Of a stretch of DNA of 64,000 bases, positions 1-9,437 are shown one piece after another (position 1 is the stretch's first letter; each line of letters begins with the position of its first letter). Made by a program: the position numbers and the translations under genes. This DNA comes from Aestuariivivens sediminicola (GTDB taxonomy: Bacteria > Bacteroidota > Bacteroidia > Flavobacteriales > Flavobacteriaceae): contig NZ_JAKMCM010000001.1 of assembly GCF_022662015.1 (NCBI RefSeq), forward strand, positions 372,001 to 436,000, in the 5' to 3' direction. The notes under the pieces are model-generated. The model saw nothing but the letters and a program-made list of their open reading frames with translations. It was not told the origin of the DNA and did not search any database.

Positions 1-49
1 TCATCATACTGATGAAATGGGAGCGTACTTTATAGCTTATTAATTTATA

Positions 50-601
50 TCACCCCTGAAACTCATATTTAAACGCCTTGTAATACGCATTAAATTTTTC
101 CTGGGTGTCTAATGTCTTATGGTCATCCTTATGGAACATTTTTAGATACAATTCCAACTGAGATGGTGTTTTATACCCTCGTATCGGGGCAATAACTGAG
201 GCATCTTCATCAAAAAAAACAATTGTTGGATAAGCACTAACCTGCAAATAACCAGTTAACTGATGCGGTGCATTGCGTCTATTGGCATTGGCAGGATTAT
301 AGTTTGGATTATCAAACGTTTTATTGTCAAAGGTGACCACTTCATTTCCCTCACCATTAAATTTCACAGCATAATAATACTTGTTCACATAGTCGATGAC
401 ATCCTTATTTTTAAAGGTGTTTTTATCTAACATTTTACACGGGCCACACCAATTGGTGTATACATCCATCATTATTTTTCGGGGTGATTTCTTTTGGAGC
501 GCCAGGGCTTCGTCTAATGTGAGCCAATTAATTTCCTGGGCTTTAGCATCTATTGAGATACAAACCAAAGATAAAATCAATATCAACATGTTTACTTTCA
601 T
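50..601 (-). CDS. exported thioredoxin-like protein
   Basis: A 183-residue thioredoxin-fold protein, probably periplasmic and acting in thiol-disulfide exchange. Residues 1-21 look like a cleavable signal peptide ending near AKA-Q. The redox motif WCGPCK lies at 51-56, and the cis-proline loop (SAYPT) is at about 122-126. It is longer than a bare thioredoxin, with an insertion between active site and cis-Pro. The start codon is 1 base beyond the stop of the upstream gene, so the two thioredoxin genes are almost certainly co-transcribed. The physiological substrate cannot be told from sequence. Confidence 0.88.
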   Translation of the reverse strand: MKVNMLILILSLVCISIDAKAQEINWLTLDEALALQKKSPRKIMMDVYTNWCGPCKMLDKNTFKNKDVIDYVNKYYYAVKFNGEGNEVVTFDNKTFDNPNYNPANANRRNAPHQLTGYLQVSAYPTIVFFDEDASVIAPIRGYKTPSQLELYLKMFHKDDHKTLDTQEKFNAYYKAFKYEFQG

Positions 602-602
602 A

Positions 603-1067
603 CTATTTTTTTATAAAATTATTTGCCACAGCTAGCCATTCCTGGGCTCCACCTCTTATGTAACCTGTCCTGCCCAGACTGTTCAAATTCATTCTGCCAT
701 CCGATTTTTTCTCGGGGTTTACAAAGAATACGGTGGGATAGCCACTAACTTTAAAAATTTGTTGAAGTTGGTAATTCTGAACTTTAACAGATTGGTCCTG
801 GGGTGTTCTTCTCGGGAAGTCCAATTCCATTAAAACCACATTATTTTTAGCCCATCTCTCGAAATCCTGGGTTTGAAACACTTCTTTCTGAAGTCTTTTA
901 CACCAACCACACCAATCGGATCCTGTAAAGAACATGAGCACCGGTTTACGTTCTTGAATCGCAATTTCAGATGCCTTTTTCATATCAGTATGCCATGTTA
1001 CCTCCTGGGTAAACCCAAAGGCACATGCCAAAATAATCAATAAAGGCACAAGTAGTTTTCGCTTCAT
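603..1067 (-). CDS. exported thioredoxin-like protein (DUF255/Trx_7-like)
   Basis: A 154-residue thioredoxin family protein with an N-terminal signal peptide (about 1-20), redox motif WCGWCK at 52-57 and cis-Pro loop SGYPT at 108-112. The motif resembles exported thioredoxin-like proteins that reduce or oxidise envelope proteins. It is the first gene of a two-gene unit, with the second Trx gene 1 base downstream. The two proteins share fold and motif layout but differ in the active-site pair (GW versus GP), which suggests different redox potentials. Substrates are unknown. Confidence 0.87.
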   Translation of the reverse strand: MKRKLLVPLLIILACAFGFTQEVTWHTDMKKASEIAIQERKPVLMFFTGSDWCGWCKRLQKEVFQTQDFERWAKNNVVLMELDFPRRTPQDQSVKVQNYQLQQIFKVSGYPTVFFVNPEKKSDGRMNLNSLGRTGYIRGGAQEWLAVANNFIKK

Positions 1068-1127
1068 AGTCGTTTTTTATTAAGTAAATACACTTCGGTA
1101 TTTACAAAATCCATACCTAACATACAA

Positions 1128-1153
1128 AAAAAGCACTTAAAGAAGTGCTTTTT
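1128..1153 (-). terminator. intrinsic terminator after the peptide transporter operon
   Basis: AAGCACTT (1131-1138) and AAGTGCTT (1143-1150) form a perfect stem around a 4-base loop, flanked by A-run and T-run. Because the flanks are A5 and T5, it could work in both directions. It lies 25 bases past the stop of the POT transporter gene. Confidence 0.8.
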
Positions 1154-1178
1154 GAGTTTACTTTAACGTTTTTTTCGA

Positions 1179-2954
1179 TTAACGCACCCCATGCATTAGT
1201 TTTTTGATCACTGGATATAAAATAGCCGACAATACCGCCAATGCTAAAGAAATACCGGTAAGAATCCAGAAAAAATAACTAATACCATGCTCTAAAGCAA
1301 TGGCTTCCGAGGATTCGGCAAACATACCAGCCATTTTCATACCTATGGCAATAGCCAAATACCATATCCCGAACATGGTTGCAATCATTCGAGCAGGCAC
1401 TAACTTACTCACGTAGGACAGGCCAACAGGAGAAATACAAAGTTCGCCCATAGTATGAAACAAATACACCAAAATCAACCATATCATACTCACCTGTGCG
1501 GTTTTAGCTCCCGGTTCTATACCCCCGGCACCAAAGGCCACACATGCCATTCCCAATCCCAAAAGTGCCATTCCTATAGCCCATTTCATATTCGCGTTGG
1601 GGTTATACTTACTCTCCCACCACTTAGAGAATAAAGGTGCCAACGTAATAATAAATAATGAATTTAAAACAGAGAACCATGAGGCCGGTACTTCTGTCTG
1701 ATCCTTTTGAAATTCGGCGGAAAGCATCCAGATAGCAATACCCCAGACAATAAGAAAACTCAGTGCTAAAAACAGATTGGATATTGCATATTTAGAAAAT
1801 GTTTTTTTAAAGAGCATGACTAGGACCCATGTAATAACACCCAGGGGTATTATGGTCATCAGGGAATTTACAATTTTGAAAGTTAAGCCGGCGCCACCCT
1901 CCAATGTGCGTTGCGTATAGTCCCTGGCAAAAACGGTTAAAGAACTTGGAGATTGTTCGAAAATAGCCCAAAAAAACATGGTCACAAACGCAAAGAAAAT
2001 AATAGCGATCATCTTTTCTTTTGTAGTTTTTACATACTTCGGTATTCTGATTATCAACAAAAGTACAAACAAAGCTAAGGCGAATAAAATGGCCACTGTT
2101 GGTCCGGACAGGCCAAATATTTCAAAATTAAAAAGATTGTAATTTCCTTCCGATATTTTGGATATAGGATCATTTAAAATCCAGGCTAACCCAAGCAGCG
2201 CTGCTACAACGATCATTATCCTTTGTAATTGAGTAAACGGATTCCTTCGATCTTCTGAGTCTTCAGAAACCGATGCTGTTTCCGAGGCAGCCTGACTAGG
2301 ATCTTCAATCTTCTTTTTGGGTTTGAGGGCAATATTCCCAAAAATGCCCTGAGCGAACCAAAATTGCAACAGACCAAAAAGCATAAATATCCCGGCAATA
2401 CCAAAGCCCCATGACCAACCCACTTTTTCCCCTAAATAACCGCATAAGAGTATACCGAGAAAAGCACCTGCATTGACACCCATATAGAAAATGGTGTAGG
2501 CTCCATCCTTTTTCTCCGGTTTTTCCTTATACATTTCGGAAATTATGGAGGTCATATTAGGTTTGAAGAAACCACTGCCAAAAACTAAAAGGGTTAACCC
2601 CGAATAGATAAAGAAGGTGGTTTCGAGGGCCATACAGGCATGTCCTAAAGTCATTAATAAGGCTCCCACAACAACAGCCTTTCGGATACCGATAACATTG
2701 TCGGCAAAGTATCCTCCGAGCATCGTTGATAGATACACCAGAGAGGTATAGGTTCCGAATATGGCATAGGCCCATTCCTTAGGCCATCCCCATCCACCTT
2801 CTCCCATAATGGAAGCCGTAAAAAACAGGATCAGCAGAGCCCGCATTCCATAATAAGAGAAACGCTCCCACATTTCGGTAAAAAATAATACGAACAAACC
2901 TGCCGGATGTCCTAGTACCTTATCTTTAAAAAGATTTTCTACATCTGTAGTCAT
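1179..2954 (-). CDS. POT/PTR2 family di-/tripeptide:proton symporter
   Basis: A 591-residue major facilitator superfamily protein of the proton-dependent oligopeptide transporter (POT) family. The signature ExxERFxYY is present (E27, E30, R31, F32, Y34, Y35), as are a GGYFAD-type loop after TM2 and a FYMGVN motif in TM5. About 14 hydrophobic segments are visible, with a hydrophilic insertion near residues 215-240. It should import di- and tripeptides across the inner membrane. It is the last gene of an operon with a DPP4-type peptidase and a second POT gene, 39 bases after the latter, and is followed by a terminator. The insertion and greater length separate it from its 513-residue neighbour. 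Confidence 0.93.
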   Translation of the reverse strand: MTTDVENLFKDKVLGHPAGLFVLFFTEMWERFSYYGMRALLILFFTASIMGEGGWGWPKEWAYAIFGTYTSLVYLSTMLGGYFADNVIGIRKAVVVGALLMTLGHACMALETTFFIYSGLTLLVFGSGFFKPNMTSIISEMYKEKPEKKDGAYTIFYMGVNAGAFLGILLCGYLGEKVGWSWGFGIAGIFMLFGLLQFWFAQGIFGNIALKPKKKIEDPSQAASETASVSEDSEDRRNPFTQLQRIMIVVAALLGLAWILNDPISKISEGNYNLFNFEIFGLSGPTVAILFALALFVLLLIIRIPKYVKTTKEKMIAIIFFAFVTMFFWAIFEQSPSSLTVFARDYTQRTLEGGAGLTFKIVNSLMTIIPLGVITWVLVMLFKKTFSKYAISNLFLALSFLIVWGIAIWMLSAEFQKDQTEVPASWFSVLNSLFIITLAPLFSKWWESKYNPNANMKWAIGMALLGLGMACVAFGAGGIEPGAKTAQVSMIWLILVYLFHTMGELCISPVGLSYVSKLVPARMIATMFGIWYLAIAIGMKMAGMFAESSEAIALEHGISYFFWILTGISLALAVLSAILYPVIKKLMHGVR

Positions 2955-2993
2955 ATATAAAATTTATTAGTTAGTCTCTGTCATACCTCGGTC

Positions 2994-4535
2994 TCAGGAA
3001 GCATCATTTTGCACACCTTCCAGCTCTTCTGCACCATGTGTTAAACGTTTTAATGGTTTCAGGATGGCAATTACCAGTATCCCAAAAATGGTACAGAATA
3101 TGGCTATTCCCGTAAAGATGTTAAACTCACCATATTCAGAAGCCGATTCACCCAACAGACCGGCTACCTTGTTACCTAAGCCAGTTGCCGCAAAATAAGC
3201 ACCCATCATAAACGCCATCCAACGTTCCGGTGCCAATTTAGTAATAAAGGATAATGCCACAGGTGAGGCACATAGCTCTCCCAAGGTGTGAAATAAATAA
3301 GCGAGAAGAAGCCAGATCATACTCGATTTCTCAACCACTTCGCCAACAGCGTCGTAACTTACTTCTTTACTGGCGATTGACATAAAGAAAAAGCCCCATC
3401 CCATAATAATCACGCCTATTGCCATCTTAAACAAAGAAGACGATTCCTTTTTACGATTCTTCCACCATACCCAAAAACTTCCAACCACAGTCGCAAAGAT
3501 TAAGATAAAAATAGCATTTACAGATTGAAACCAACTTGCCGGAATATCGAAACTTCCCAACCTCAAATCCGTTTTCTGATCGGTATAAATATTCATTAAT
3601 CCTCCAGCCTGTTCGAAGGAACCCCAAAAGATGATGATGATCAAGAAGGACAAATAGGTTACCAAAATGCGGTCTTTCTCAACTTTATTGCCATCATTAT
3701 AGACTACTATACCCACCCCCACAGCAAAGGCCAGGGCAATGATTAACAACCCATAGGACCATGAATCCAATCCAAACCACACAAGTAATCCCAGCACAGT
3801 CATTATTACAAAACCTACAATGGAGTTTGTATGATGAAAAATGGACATGAAGAGGTTTTTGCTTTCCTTCTTTTCCTCTTCAGTTCTATCATCTATTACC
3901 AAATTACCCACATGTCTAATATGTTTCTGTCCCAGCCAATACGTGAGTTGTCCGATACCCATACCGATCCCTGCCAGACCAAAACCATAATGCCATCCTA
4001 TAGTTTCACCAACGTAACCCACTATAAGTGCTGCCGCCGCAGCTCCCAGATTAATCCCCATGTAGAAAATATAGAATCCCATGTCCCTCTTATTCTGCTC
4101 ATTTTTCGGATAAAGTCCGCCAACCATAGTTGAAATATTCGGTTTAAGCATCCCTACTCCCATAACAATCAGAATCAATCCCATATAGAACGCCCAAAGC
4201 TCCTCAATAGCCAATATGCTATGACCTGCTACCAGCAACATTCCACCGACAAAAACTGATTTTCGCTGTCCCAAAAGTTTGTCCGCAATAATTCCTCCCG
4301 GAATAGAGGCCACATAAACAAACATGGTATACCACCCGTAAAGGGCAATCGCGCTATCATTAGCCCATCCAAGTCCTGGATTGTCAACTGCGGTTTCAGC
4401 CACAAGGTATAAAACCAAAATAGCGCGCATTCCGTAATAGGAAAAACGTTCCCACATCTCTGTTAAAAACAAAATAAACAGTCCTACCGGATGTCCGAAT
4501 AGGGTTTTTTGACTAATCGTAGCTGAATCTGACAT
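2994..4535 (-). CDS. POT/PTR2 family di-/tripeptide:proton symporter
   Basis: A 513-residue POT family transporter and paralogue of the next gene downstream. The ExxERFxYY motif is at E26-Y34, FYMGIN follows in TM5, and the GGIIAD loop and later FHTLGEL segment are conserved between both copies. It lies 20 bases after the DPP4-like peptidase gene, so the peptidase and both transporters form one transcript. The pair probably differ in substrate range, but specificity cannot be read from sequence. Confidence 0.93.
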   Translation of the reverse strand: MSDSATISQKTLFGHPVGLFILFLTEMWERFSYYGMRAILVLYLVAETAVDNPGLGWANDSAIALYGWYTMFVYVASIPGGIIADKLLGQRKSVFVGGMLLVAGHSILAIEELWAFYMGLILIVMGVGMLKPNISTMVGGLYPKNEQNKRDMGFYIFYMGINLGAAAAALIVGYVGETIGWHYGFGLAGIGMGIGQLTYWLGQKHIRHVGNLVIDDRTEEEKKESKNLFMSIFHHTNSIVGFVIMTVLGLLVWFGLDSWSYGLLIIALAFAVGVGIVVYNDGNKVEKDRILVTYLSFLIIIIFWGSFEQAGGLMNIYTDQKTDLRLGSFDIPASWFQSVNAIFILIFATVVGSFWVWWKNRKKESSSLFKMAIGVIIMGWGFFFMSIASKEVSYDAVGEVVEKSSMIWLLLAYLFHTLGELCASPVALSFITKLAPERWMAFMMGAYFAATGLGNKVAGLLGESASEYGEFNIFTGIAIFCTIFGILVIAILKPLKRLTHGAEELEGVQNDAS

Positions 4536-4555
4536 AATATTCTCTTGTTAGTTAG

Positions 4556-6790
4556 TTATCCTTTAAGTTCTGATTGCGATTTAACCTTTTCCTCATGTTC
4601 TTTTGAACGTTTGTCTCCAAGTTTTTCATGGATAAAACGCGTCATTTTTTTATACAGATGCAATCGTGTATTGCCACCATAAATACCGTGATTATCATCG
4701 GGATATACCGCCCAATCAAATGGTTTATCGGCCTGGATCAAGGCCTCAGCCAAACGCATGGCATTTTGTAAATGCACATTATCGTCTGCCGAACCATGCA
4801 CCAATAAAAAATCACCTTTAAGTTTATCGATATGGCTTAAAGGTGAATTATCATCATACCCACTCGGATTTTCCTGTGGGGTCGACATATATCGTTCGGT
4901 ATAAATCGTATCGTAAAAACGCCAGCTGGTCACAGGTGCGACAGCAATGGCCATCTTAAACACATCATTTCCCTTAAACAAACAATTGCTACTCATAAAA
5001 CCACCATAGCTCCATCCCCAGATTCCAATTCTACTGGCATCTATATAGGGTAATTCCCCAAGTTTTTTTGCTGCTGCTATCTGATCCTCGACCTCATATT
5101 TACCTAATTCGTTCTGGGTTATCTTCTTAAACTCAGCCCCTTTAAAACCGGTACCTCGACCATCCACACAGGCAATAATATAACCTTCTTGCGCTAAGTG
5201 TTGAAACCAATAATCGTTTGAATTGTTCCATTGATTCGACACCTCTTGAGATCCCGGTCCTGAATATTGGTACATGAGTAATGGGTATGTCTTGGTATCA
5301 TCAAAATCGGAGGGCTTAATCATCCACATATTCAAATCATAACCGTTAACATGTATGGTACTAAATTCCTTTTTGGAGGTCTTATAATTTGAAAGCTTCT
5401 GAGAAAGCACATCATTATCTATAATGCTCTTAATCAGATTACCGGAAGCTGCACTGTTTAATGTAAATTCAGGAGGCGTTGTCGCACTGGAAAACGTATT
5501 GATGAAATAAGAATAGTCCGCACTGAAAGCGGCACTGTTGGTCCCATCACTTTTTGTTAACCGCTTTTTATCGCGACCGTTCAATTTTATGGCATATACA
5601 TCCCTGTTAATGGAGCCGTTCTCCACTGATTGATAAAAAATGGTATTTGTCTTTTCATCATAGCCGTAATAGTCGGTTACCTCCCAATTGCCCTTGGTAA
5701 TCTGGTTGATTAATTGTCCATCGCTATTATAGTGGTATATATGATTGTAGCCATCTTTCTCACTGGTCCAAATAAAACTGTTATCCTTTAAAAATGTAAG
5801 GTCATCGGTCACCTTTACATAGGCCTTATCCCTCTCCTCCAAAGCAAGTTTGGCTGAATTGGATCTGGCATTAATAAACCAAAGGTCTAATGCATTCTGA
5901 TGTCTGTTGAGGTATTGGGCACTTAAAATATCCGGATCGTTAGTCCACTTCATACGTGGAATATAAAAATCATTATAGGATTTGTTAACTTCAACGGTTT
6001 TGGTGGTTTCCTCTTTAAGATCATAGATGTGAAGCGATACCTTCGAATTGGCTTCACCGGCCTTGGGGTATTTAAAAACCTGCTGTTCAGGATAAAGTCC
6101 CGTACCATAAAGATCCATTGAAAATTCCGGAACATCCGATTCGTCAAATCGTATAAAGGCTAGCTTATCACTATCGGCATTCCATTCAAAAGCACGTACA
6201 ATCGCAAATTCTTCTTCATAAACCCAGTCGGCTATCCCATTAATAATCTTATTGAATTCACCATCATGAGTCAACTTTAGGGACGCTCCGGTCCTTAAAT
6301 CCTTAATATAAAGATTGTTGTTATAACCATAGGCTACCTTATTCCCATCAGGAGAAAAGGTAGGTTCCTGGATTTTCTCATCAGCTACTGGAATCGTGGA
6401 TTCATTGCGTATATCATAAACGAAGTAGTGGCCTAAGGTCGAGCGTCTGTAAATAGGTTCTTCATGCGTTACCAACAAGACTTTGGATTCATCTTCACTA
6501 AAGGTATAATCCGTGAAGTACTTCAAAGCTTCAATATCTTCCGAACTTACCAGGGTTTTCACCTTACTTAGGGTTTTATAATCATAAATATCTACTGAAG
6601 TACTTCGCGTGGACCGGTCAAAATTAAGCACGGCATACTGTTGTCCATTTCTCATGGAATGCAAGACATCCATGGTTTCGGTTCTAAAGGTCCCGTTCCA
6701 AATATCCTGAATGGCTATCGGCTGGTCCTGTGCCGTTATTATCGAAGTTATAAAAAGATAAACTAAAAGTGCATATTTATGAAGATGCAT
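4556..6790 (-). CDS. dipeptidyl peptidase IV, S9B family
   Basis: An exported prolyl oligopeptidase-family serine protease (about 744 residues) that removes X-Pro/X-Ala dipeptides from peptide N-termini. An N-terminal signal peptide is followed by a beta-propeller (DPPIV_N) and a C-terminal alpha/beta hydrolase domain. The S9B signature DWVYEEEF in the propeller binds the substrate N-terminus. The nucleophile lies in GWSYGG (Ser594), with the acid in the ADDN segment (about 669-670) and His701 in DNHG. I chose the ATG at 6790 because it begins a normal signal peptide (MHLHKYALLVYLF). The open frame extends 28 codons upstream without a signal-like start. First gene of an operon with two POT peptide transporters, matching extracytoplasmic peptide trimming followed by uptake. 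Confidence 0.92.
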   Translation of the reverse strand: MHLHKYALLVYLFITSIITAQDQPIAIQDIWNGTFRTETMDVLHSMRNGQQYAVLNFDRSTRSTSVDIYDYKTLSKVKTLVSSEDIEALKYFTDYTFSEDESKVLLVTHEEPIYRRSTLGHYFVYDIRNESTIPVADEKIQEPTFSPDGNKVAYGYNNNLYIKDLRTGASLKLTHDGEFNKIINGIADWVYEEEFAIVRAFEWNADSDKLAFIRFDESDVPEFSMDLYGTGLYPEQQVFKYPKAGEANSKVSLHIYDLKEETTKTVEVNKSYNDFYIPRMKWTNDPDILSAQYLNRHQNALDLWFINARSNSAKLALEERDKAYVKVTDDLTFLKDNSFIWTSEKDGYNHIYHYNSDGQLINQITKGNWEVTDYYGYDEKTNTIFYQSVENGSINRDVYAIKLNGRDKKRLTKSDGTNSAAFSADYSYFINTFSSATTPPEFTLNSAASGNLIKSIIDNDVLSQKLSNYKTSKKEFSTIHVNGYDLNMWMIKPSDFDDTKTYPLLMYQYSGPGSQEVSNQWNNSNDYWFQHLAQEGYIIACVDGRGTGFKGAEFKKITQNELGKYEVEDQIAAAKKLGELPYIDASRIGIWGWSYGGFMSSNCLFKGNDVFKMAIAVAPVTSWRFYDTIYTERYMSTPQENPSGYDDNSPLSHIDKLKGDFLLVHGSADDNVHLQNAMRLAEALIQADKPFDWAVYPDDNHGIYGGNTRLHLYKKMTRFIHEKLGDKRSKEHEEKVKSQSELKG

Positions 6791-7002
6791 TCCACTATTG
6801 TCGATCTTTGTTGAGCTCAAGTACTGCAATAAAAAGGAATTTAAGTTGTGTTGAAAATTACAAATCATATGCAAACAGACAAAAAAAATATTTTTTTCTT
6901 AAAATGACGTCAAGTTTACTAAAAATTATGCAAAATCCTAAATTATTAACACTTAAATAAGCTGTCCTTGATAGTGATATCCGATATTCCTGTCAAGAGT
7001 AG

Positions 7003-7010
7003 TATCTTTG
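7003..7010 (+). promoter_or_regulatory. probable -7 element of the HMG-CoA reductase operon
   Basis: TATCTTTG fits the Bacteroidota TAnnTTTG -7 consensus and sits 19 bases before the ATG at 7030. I do not see a convincing -33 TTG/TTTG at the usual distance. Confidence 0.45.
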
Positions 7011-7029
7011 CCTAGAAATCGACCAATTT

Positions 7030-8352
7030 ATGAGTAAATCTATTTCAGGCTTTTCCAAGTTGTCCAAGGCAAAAAAGATTGATTGGATTGTTACCACTTA
7101 TTTTTCAGACTCTGAGGATGCTAGAAAAATTATTGAGCAGTATTGGAATACGGATGCTAAGGTCCAGAAATTACATGATGAGTTCATTGAGAATACCATA
7201 ACGAATTATTATTTACCCTTAGGGGTAGCACCGAATTTTTTGATCAACGACAAACTTTACACCATTCCAATGGCTATTGAGGAAAGTTCGGTTGTTGCGG
7301 CAGCAAGCAAGGCCGCAAAATTTTGGTTGAATCGCGGGGGTTTCAAAACCAAGGTCTATTCAACGATTAAAATTGGACAGGTACATTTTATGTTCCATGG
7401 AGATTTCAATAAGCTTAGGACTTTTTTTAACAACATCAAACCCCGACTATTAAAAGAGACCGCTTCCATAACCAAAAATATGGAAGCGCGCGGTGGTGGT
7501 ATCCTTGACATTGAATTACGAGATAAGACCACTGATATAAAGGGTTACTATCAACTGCACGTGTCATTTGAAACCTTAGATGCCATGGGGGCCAATTTCA
7601 TAAACTCCTGTTTAGAGCAATTGGCTAAAACCCTACAGACTGAAGCGCTGAATTTTGAATTGTTCTCCGAAACAGAACGTCGGATAGACGTTATTATGAG
7701 CATTCTCAGTAATTATGTGCCTGAATGTCTGGTTCGGGCAGAGGTGAGCTGTACGGTTGAGGAATTGACTGAAAACGACGCTATTTCAGGGGAAGCTTTT
7801 GCTCGTAAATTTGTTCAGGCTGTCGCTATTGCAGAAGTGGAACCCTATCGTGCCGTAACTCACAATAAAGGAATCATGAATGGCATTGATGCGGTTGTTC
7901 TGGCAACAGGAAATGATTTCAGGGCTGTTGAGGCAGGGGTTCATGCCTACGCCTCAAGAACCGGACGTTACAGAAGCCTTACGCATGCTAAGGTAGAAGA
8001 TGGTCGATTCTATTTTTGGATTGAAATTCCTTTAGCTCTTGGCACTATTGGCGGATTGACACAATTACATCCCCTGGTAAAATTGGCCCTGGAACTATTG
8101 CATCATCCCACTGCAAGAGATTTAATGCAAATTGTTGCCGTTGCCGGTTTAGCTCAGAACTTTGCAGCGCTTCGATCCCTAACCACTACGGGCATACAAA
8201 AGGGGCATATGAAAATGCATCTCATGAATATTCTCAATCAATTTGGCGCTAACGAAGATGAAAAGCAGGCACTCACAGAATATTTTAAGTCACATACGGT
8301 ATCCCATAACGCAGTTTCGGATGCACTTCATATTTTAAGATCAAAGACTTAA
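7030..8352 (+). CDS. hydroxymethylglutaryl-CoA reductase, class II type
   Basis: A 440-residue HMG-CoA reductase, interconverting HMG-CoA and mevalonate. In an organism that makes isoprenoids through mevalonate it should run towards mevalonate. It lacks membrane segments and matches class II (Pseudomonas-type) enzymes in length and sequence. Catalytic residues can be placed: Glu84 in AIEESSVVAAAS, Lys280 in HNKGIMNGID, Asp296 in GNDFRAVEAG and His393 near the C-terminus in QKGHMKMH. It is followed directly by a GHMP kinase gene with no spacing, a mevalonate-pathway pairing typical of flavobacteria. Class II enzymes can be NADH- or NADPH-dependent, which is not decided here. Confidence 0.93.
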   Translation: MSKSISGFSKLSKAKKIDWIVTTYFSDSEDARKIIEQYWNTDAKVQKLHDEFIENTITNYYLPLGVAPNFLINDKLYTIPMAIEESSVVAAASKAAKFWLNRGGFKTKVYSTIKIGQVHFMFHGDFNKLRTFFNNIKPRLLKETASITKNMEARGGGILDIELRDKTTDIKGYYQLHVSFETLDAMGANFINSCLEQLAKTLQTEALNFELFSETERRIDVIMSILSNYVPECLVRAEVSCTVEELTENDAISGEAFARKFVQAVAIAEVEPYRAVTHNKGIMNGIDAVVLATGNDFRAVEAGVHAYASRTGRYRSLTHAKVEDGRFYFWIEIPLALGTIGGLTQLHPLVKLALELLHHPTARDLMQIVAVAGLAQNFAALRSLTTTGIQKGHMKMHLMNILNQFGANEDEKQALTEYFKSHTVSHNAVSDALHILRSKT

Positions 8353-8355
8353 GTG

Positions 8356-9282
8356 ATGAAAACCTATTTTAGCCATGGCAAACTGCTTCTCTCTGGGGAA
8401 TACCTTGTTTTGGATGGTGCCAAGGCACTGGCGCTACCTACGATACCAGGACAATCCCTGAAGGTTGATGCTATTGATGAGGAAAAAATTATTTGGAAAA
8501 GCTTAGATCACCAAAACAGAATTTGGTATGAAGCCGATTTCGAATTCATCCATCAAGAAGATCAATCCTTACAGTTCGTTCCATTTGGAAATAGCAATAA
8601 GATAACCAAAAGATTAATTGAAATATTCGAGGCCATCAATACACTGAATCCAGCGATCTTCAGAGATTCTAAAGGTTATGCCCTCACCTCAGCCTTGTCT
8701 TTCCCCAAAGATTGGGGCTTAGGCAGCTCGTCTACATTAGTTAATAATATGGCCCAATGGGCTCAGGTTGATGCATTTCAACTCTTAGAGCTAACATTTG
8801 GAGGCAGCGGCTATGATGTCGCCTGTGCCCAACATCACAGGCCTATCACTTACCAGCTGCAAAACTCGAAACCCAAAGTCGAGGAAGTCGAATTCAACCC
8901 TTCTTTTAGTGCGCATTTGTATTTTCTTTATCTCAATAAGAAGCAAGACAGCCGTGAGGGAATTGCACGCTATAAAAAGTTAAAAACAACATTAAAGGAC
9001 CGCATTGATCGTATTACTCAGATTACGGAAGCCATGATTAATTGTGATTCCTTACAGGCATTTGAGTCCTTAATGCAGGATCACGAGACTATTATCACTG
9101 AAATCATAAGACAGCCAAGAGTAAAGGAGCGCTTATTTGAAGACTTTGAGGGCTCAATTAAAAGTCTGGGAGCCTGGGGTGGTGATTTTGTTCTTGTGGC
9201 CTCCGAAGAAGACCCCAGGTCCTATTTTGAAAAAAAAGGATATCCTACCGTATTGCATTATTCAGACCTTATCCGGTTTTAA
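8356..9282 (+). CDS. GYDIA-type GHMP kinase (mevalonate pathway)
   Basis: A 308-residue GHMP superfamily kinase. The ATP-binding motif GLGSSST is at 121-127, and the family tag appears as GYDVA at 152-156, a variant of the GYDIA motif that names the family. It probably phosphorylates mevalonate or a downstream mevalonate-pathway intermediate, because it follows HMG-CoA reductase with no gap. The exact substrate is inferred from context. The ATG at 8356 is chosen; a GTG directly before it (8353) abuts the upstream stop codon and is also possible. Confidence 0.88.
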   Translation: MKTYFSHGKLLLSGEYLVLDGAKALALPTIPGQSLKVDAIDEEKIIWKSLDHQNRIWYEADFEFIHQEDQSLQFVPFGNSNKITKRLIEIFEAINTLNPAIFRDSKGYALTSALSFPKDWGLGSSSTLVNNMAQWAQVDAFQLLELTFGGSGYDVACAQHHRPITYQLQNSKPKVEEVEFNPSFSAHLYFLYLNKKQDSREGIARYKKLKTTLKDRIDRITQITEAMINCDSLQAFESLMQDHETIITEIIRQPRVKERLFEDFEGSIKSLGAWGGDFVLVASEEDPRSYFEKKGYPTVLHYSDLIRF

Positions 9283-9387
9283 CCTAGTAATTCCAGAAGA
9301 TCGGAGTGTTGAACTCTGCTGAGGGCTTGTTCTGCCAAGTCCATAGCAATGCAGCTAACTGCTATCGGTAAAAAAACTTCAACATAA

Positions 9388-9414
9388 AAAATGCTCCATT
9401 CGATGGAGCATTTT
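9388..9414. terminator. bidirectional intrinsic terminator between convergent genes
   Basis: A 12-bp perfect stem (9388-9399 with 9403-9414; core ATGCTCCAT/ATGGAGCAT) around the loop TCG, with A-run and T-run outside. It lies between the convergent GHMP kinase and PpiD-like genes and can stop both. Confidence 0.85.
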
Positions 9415-9437
9415 CTAAGCTGTATTTAATTCCCTGT

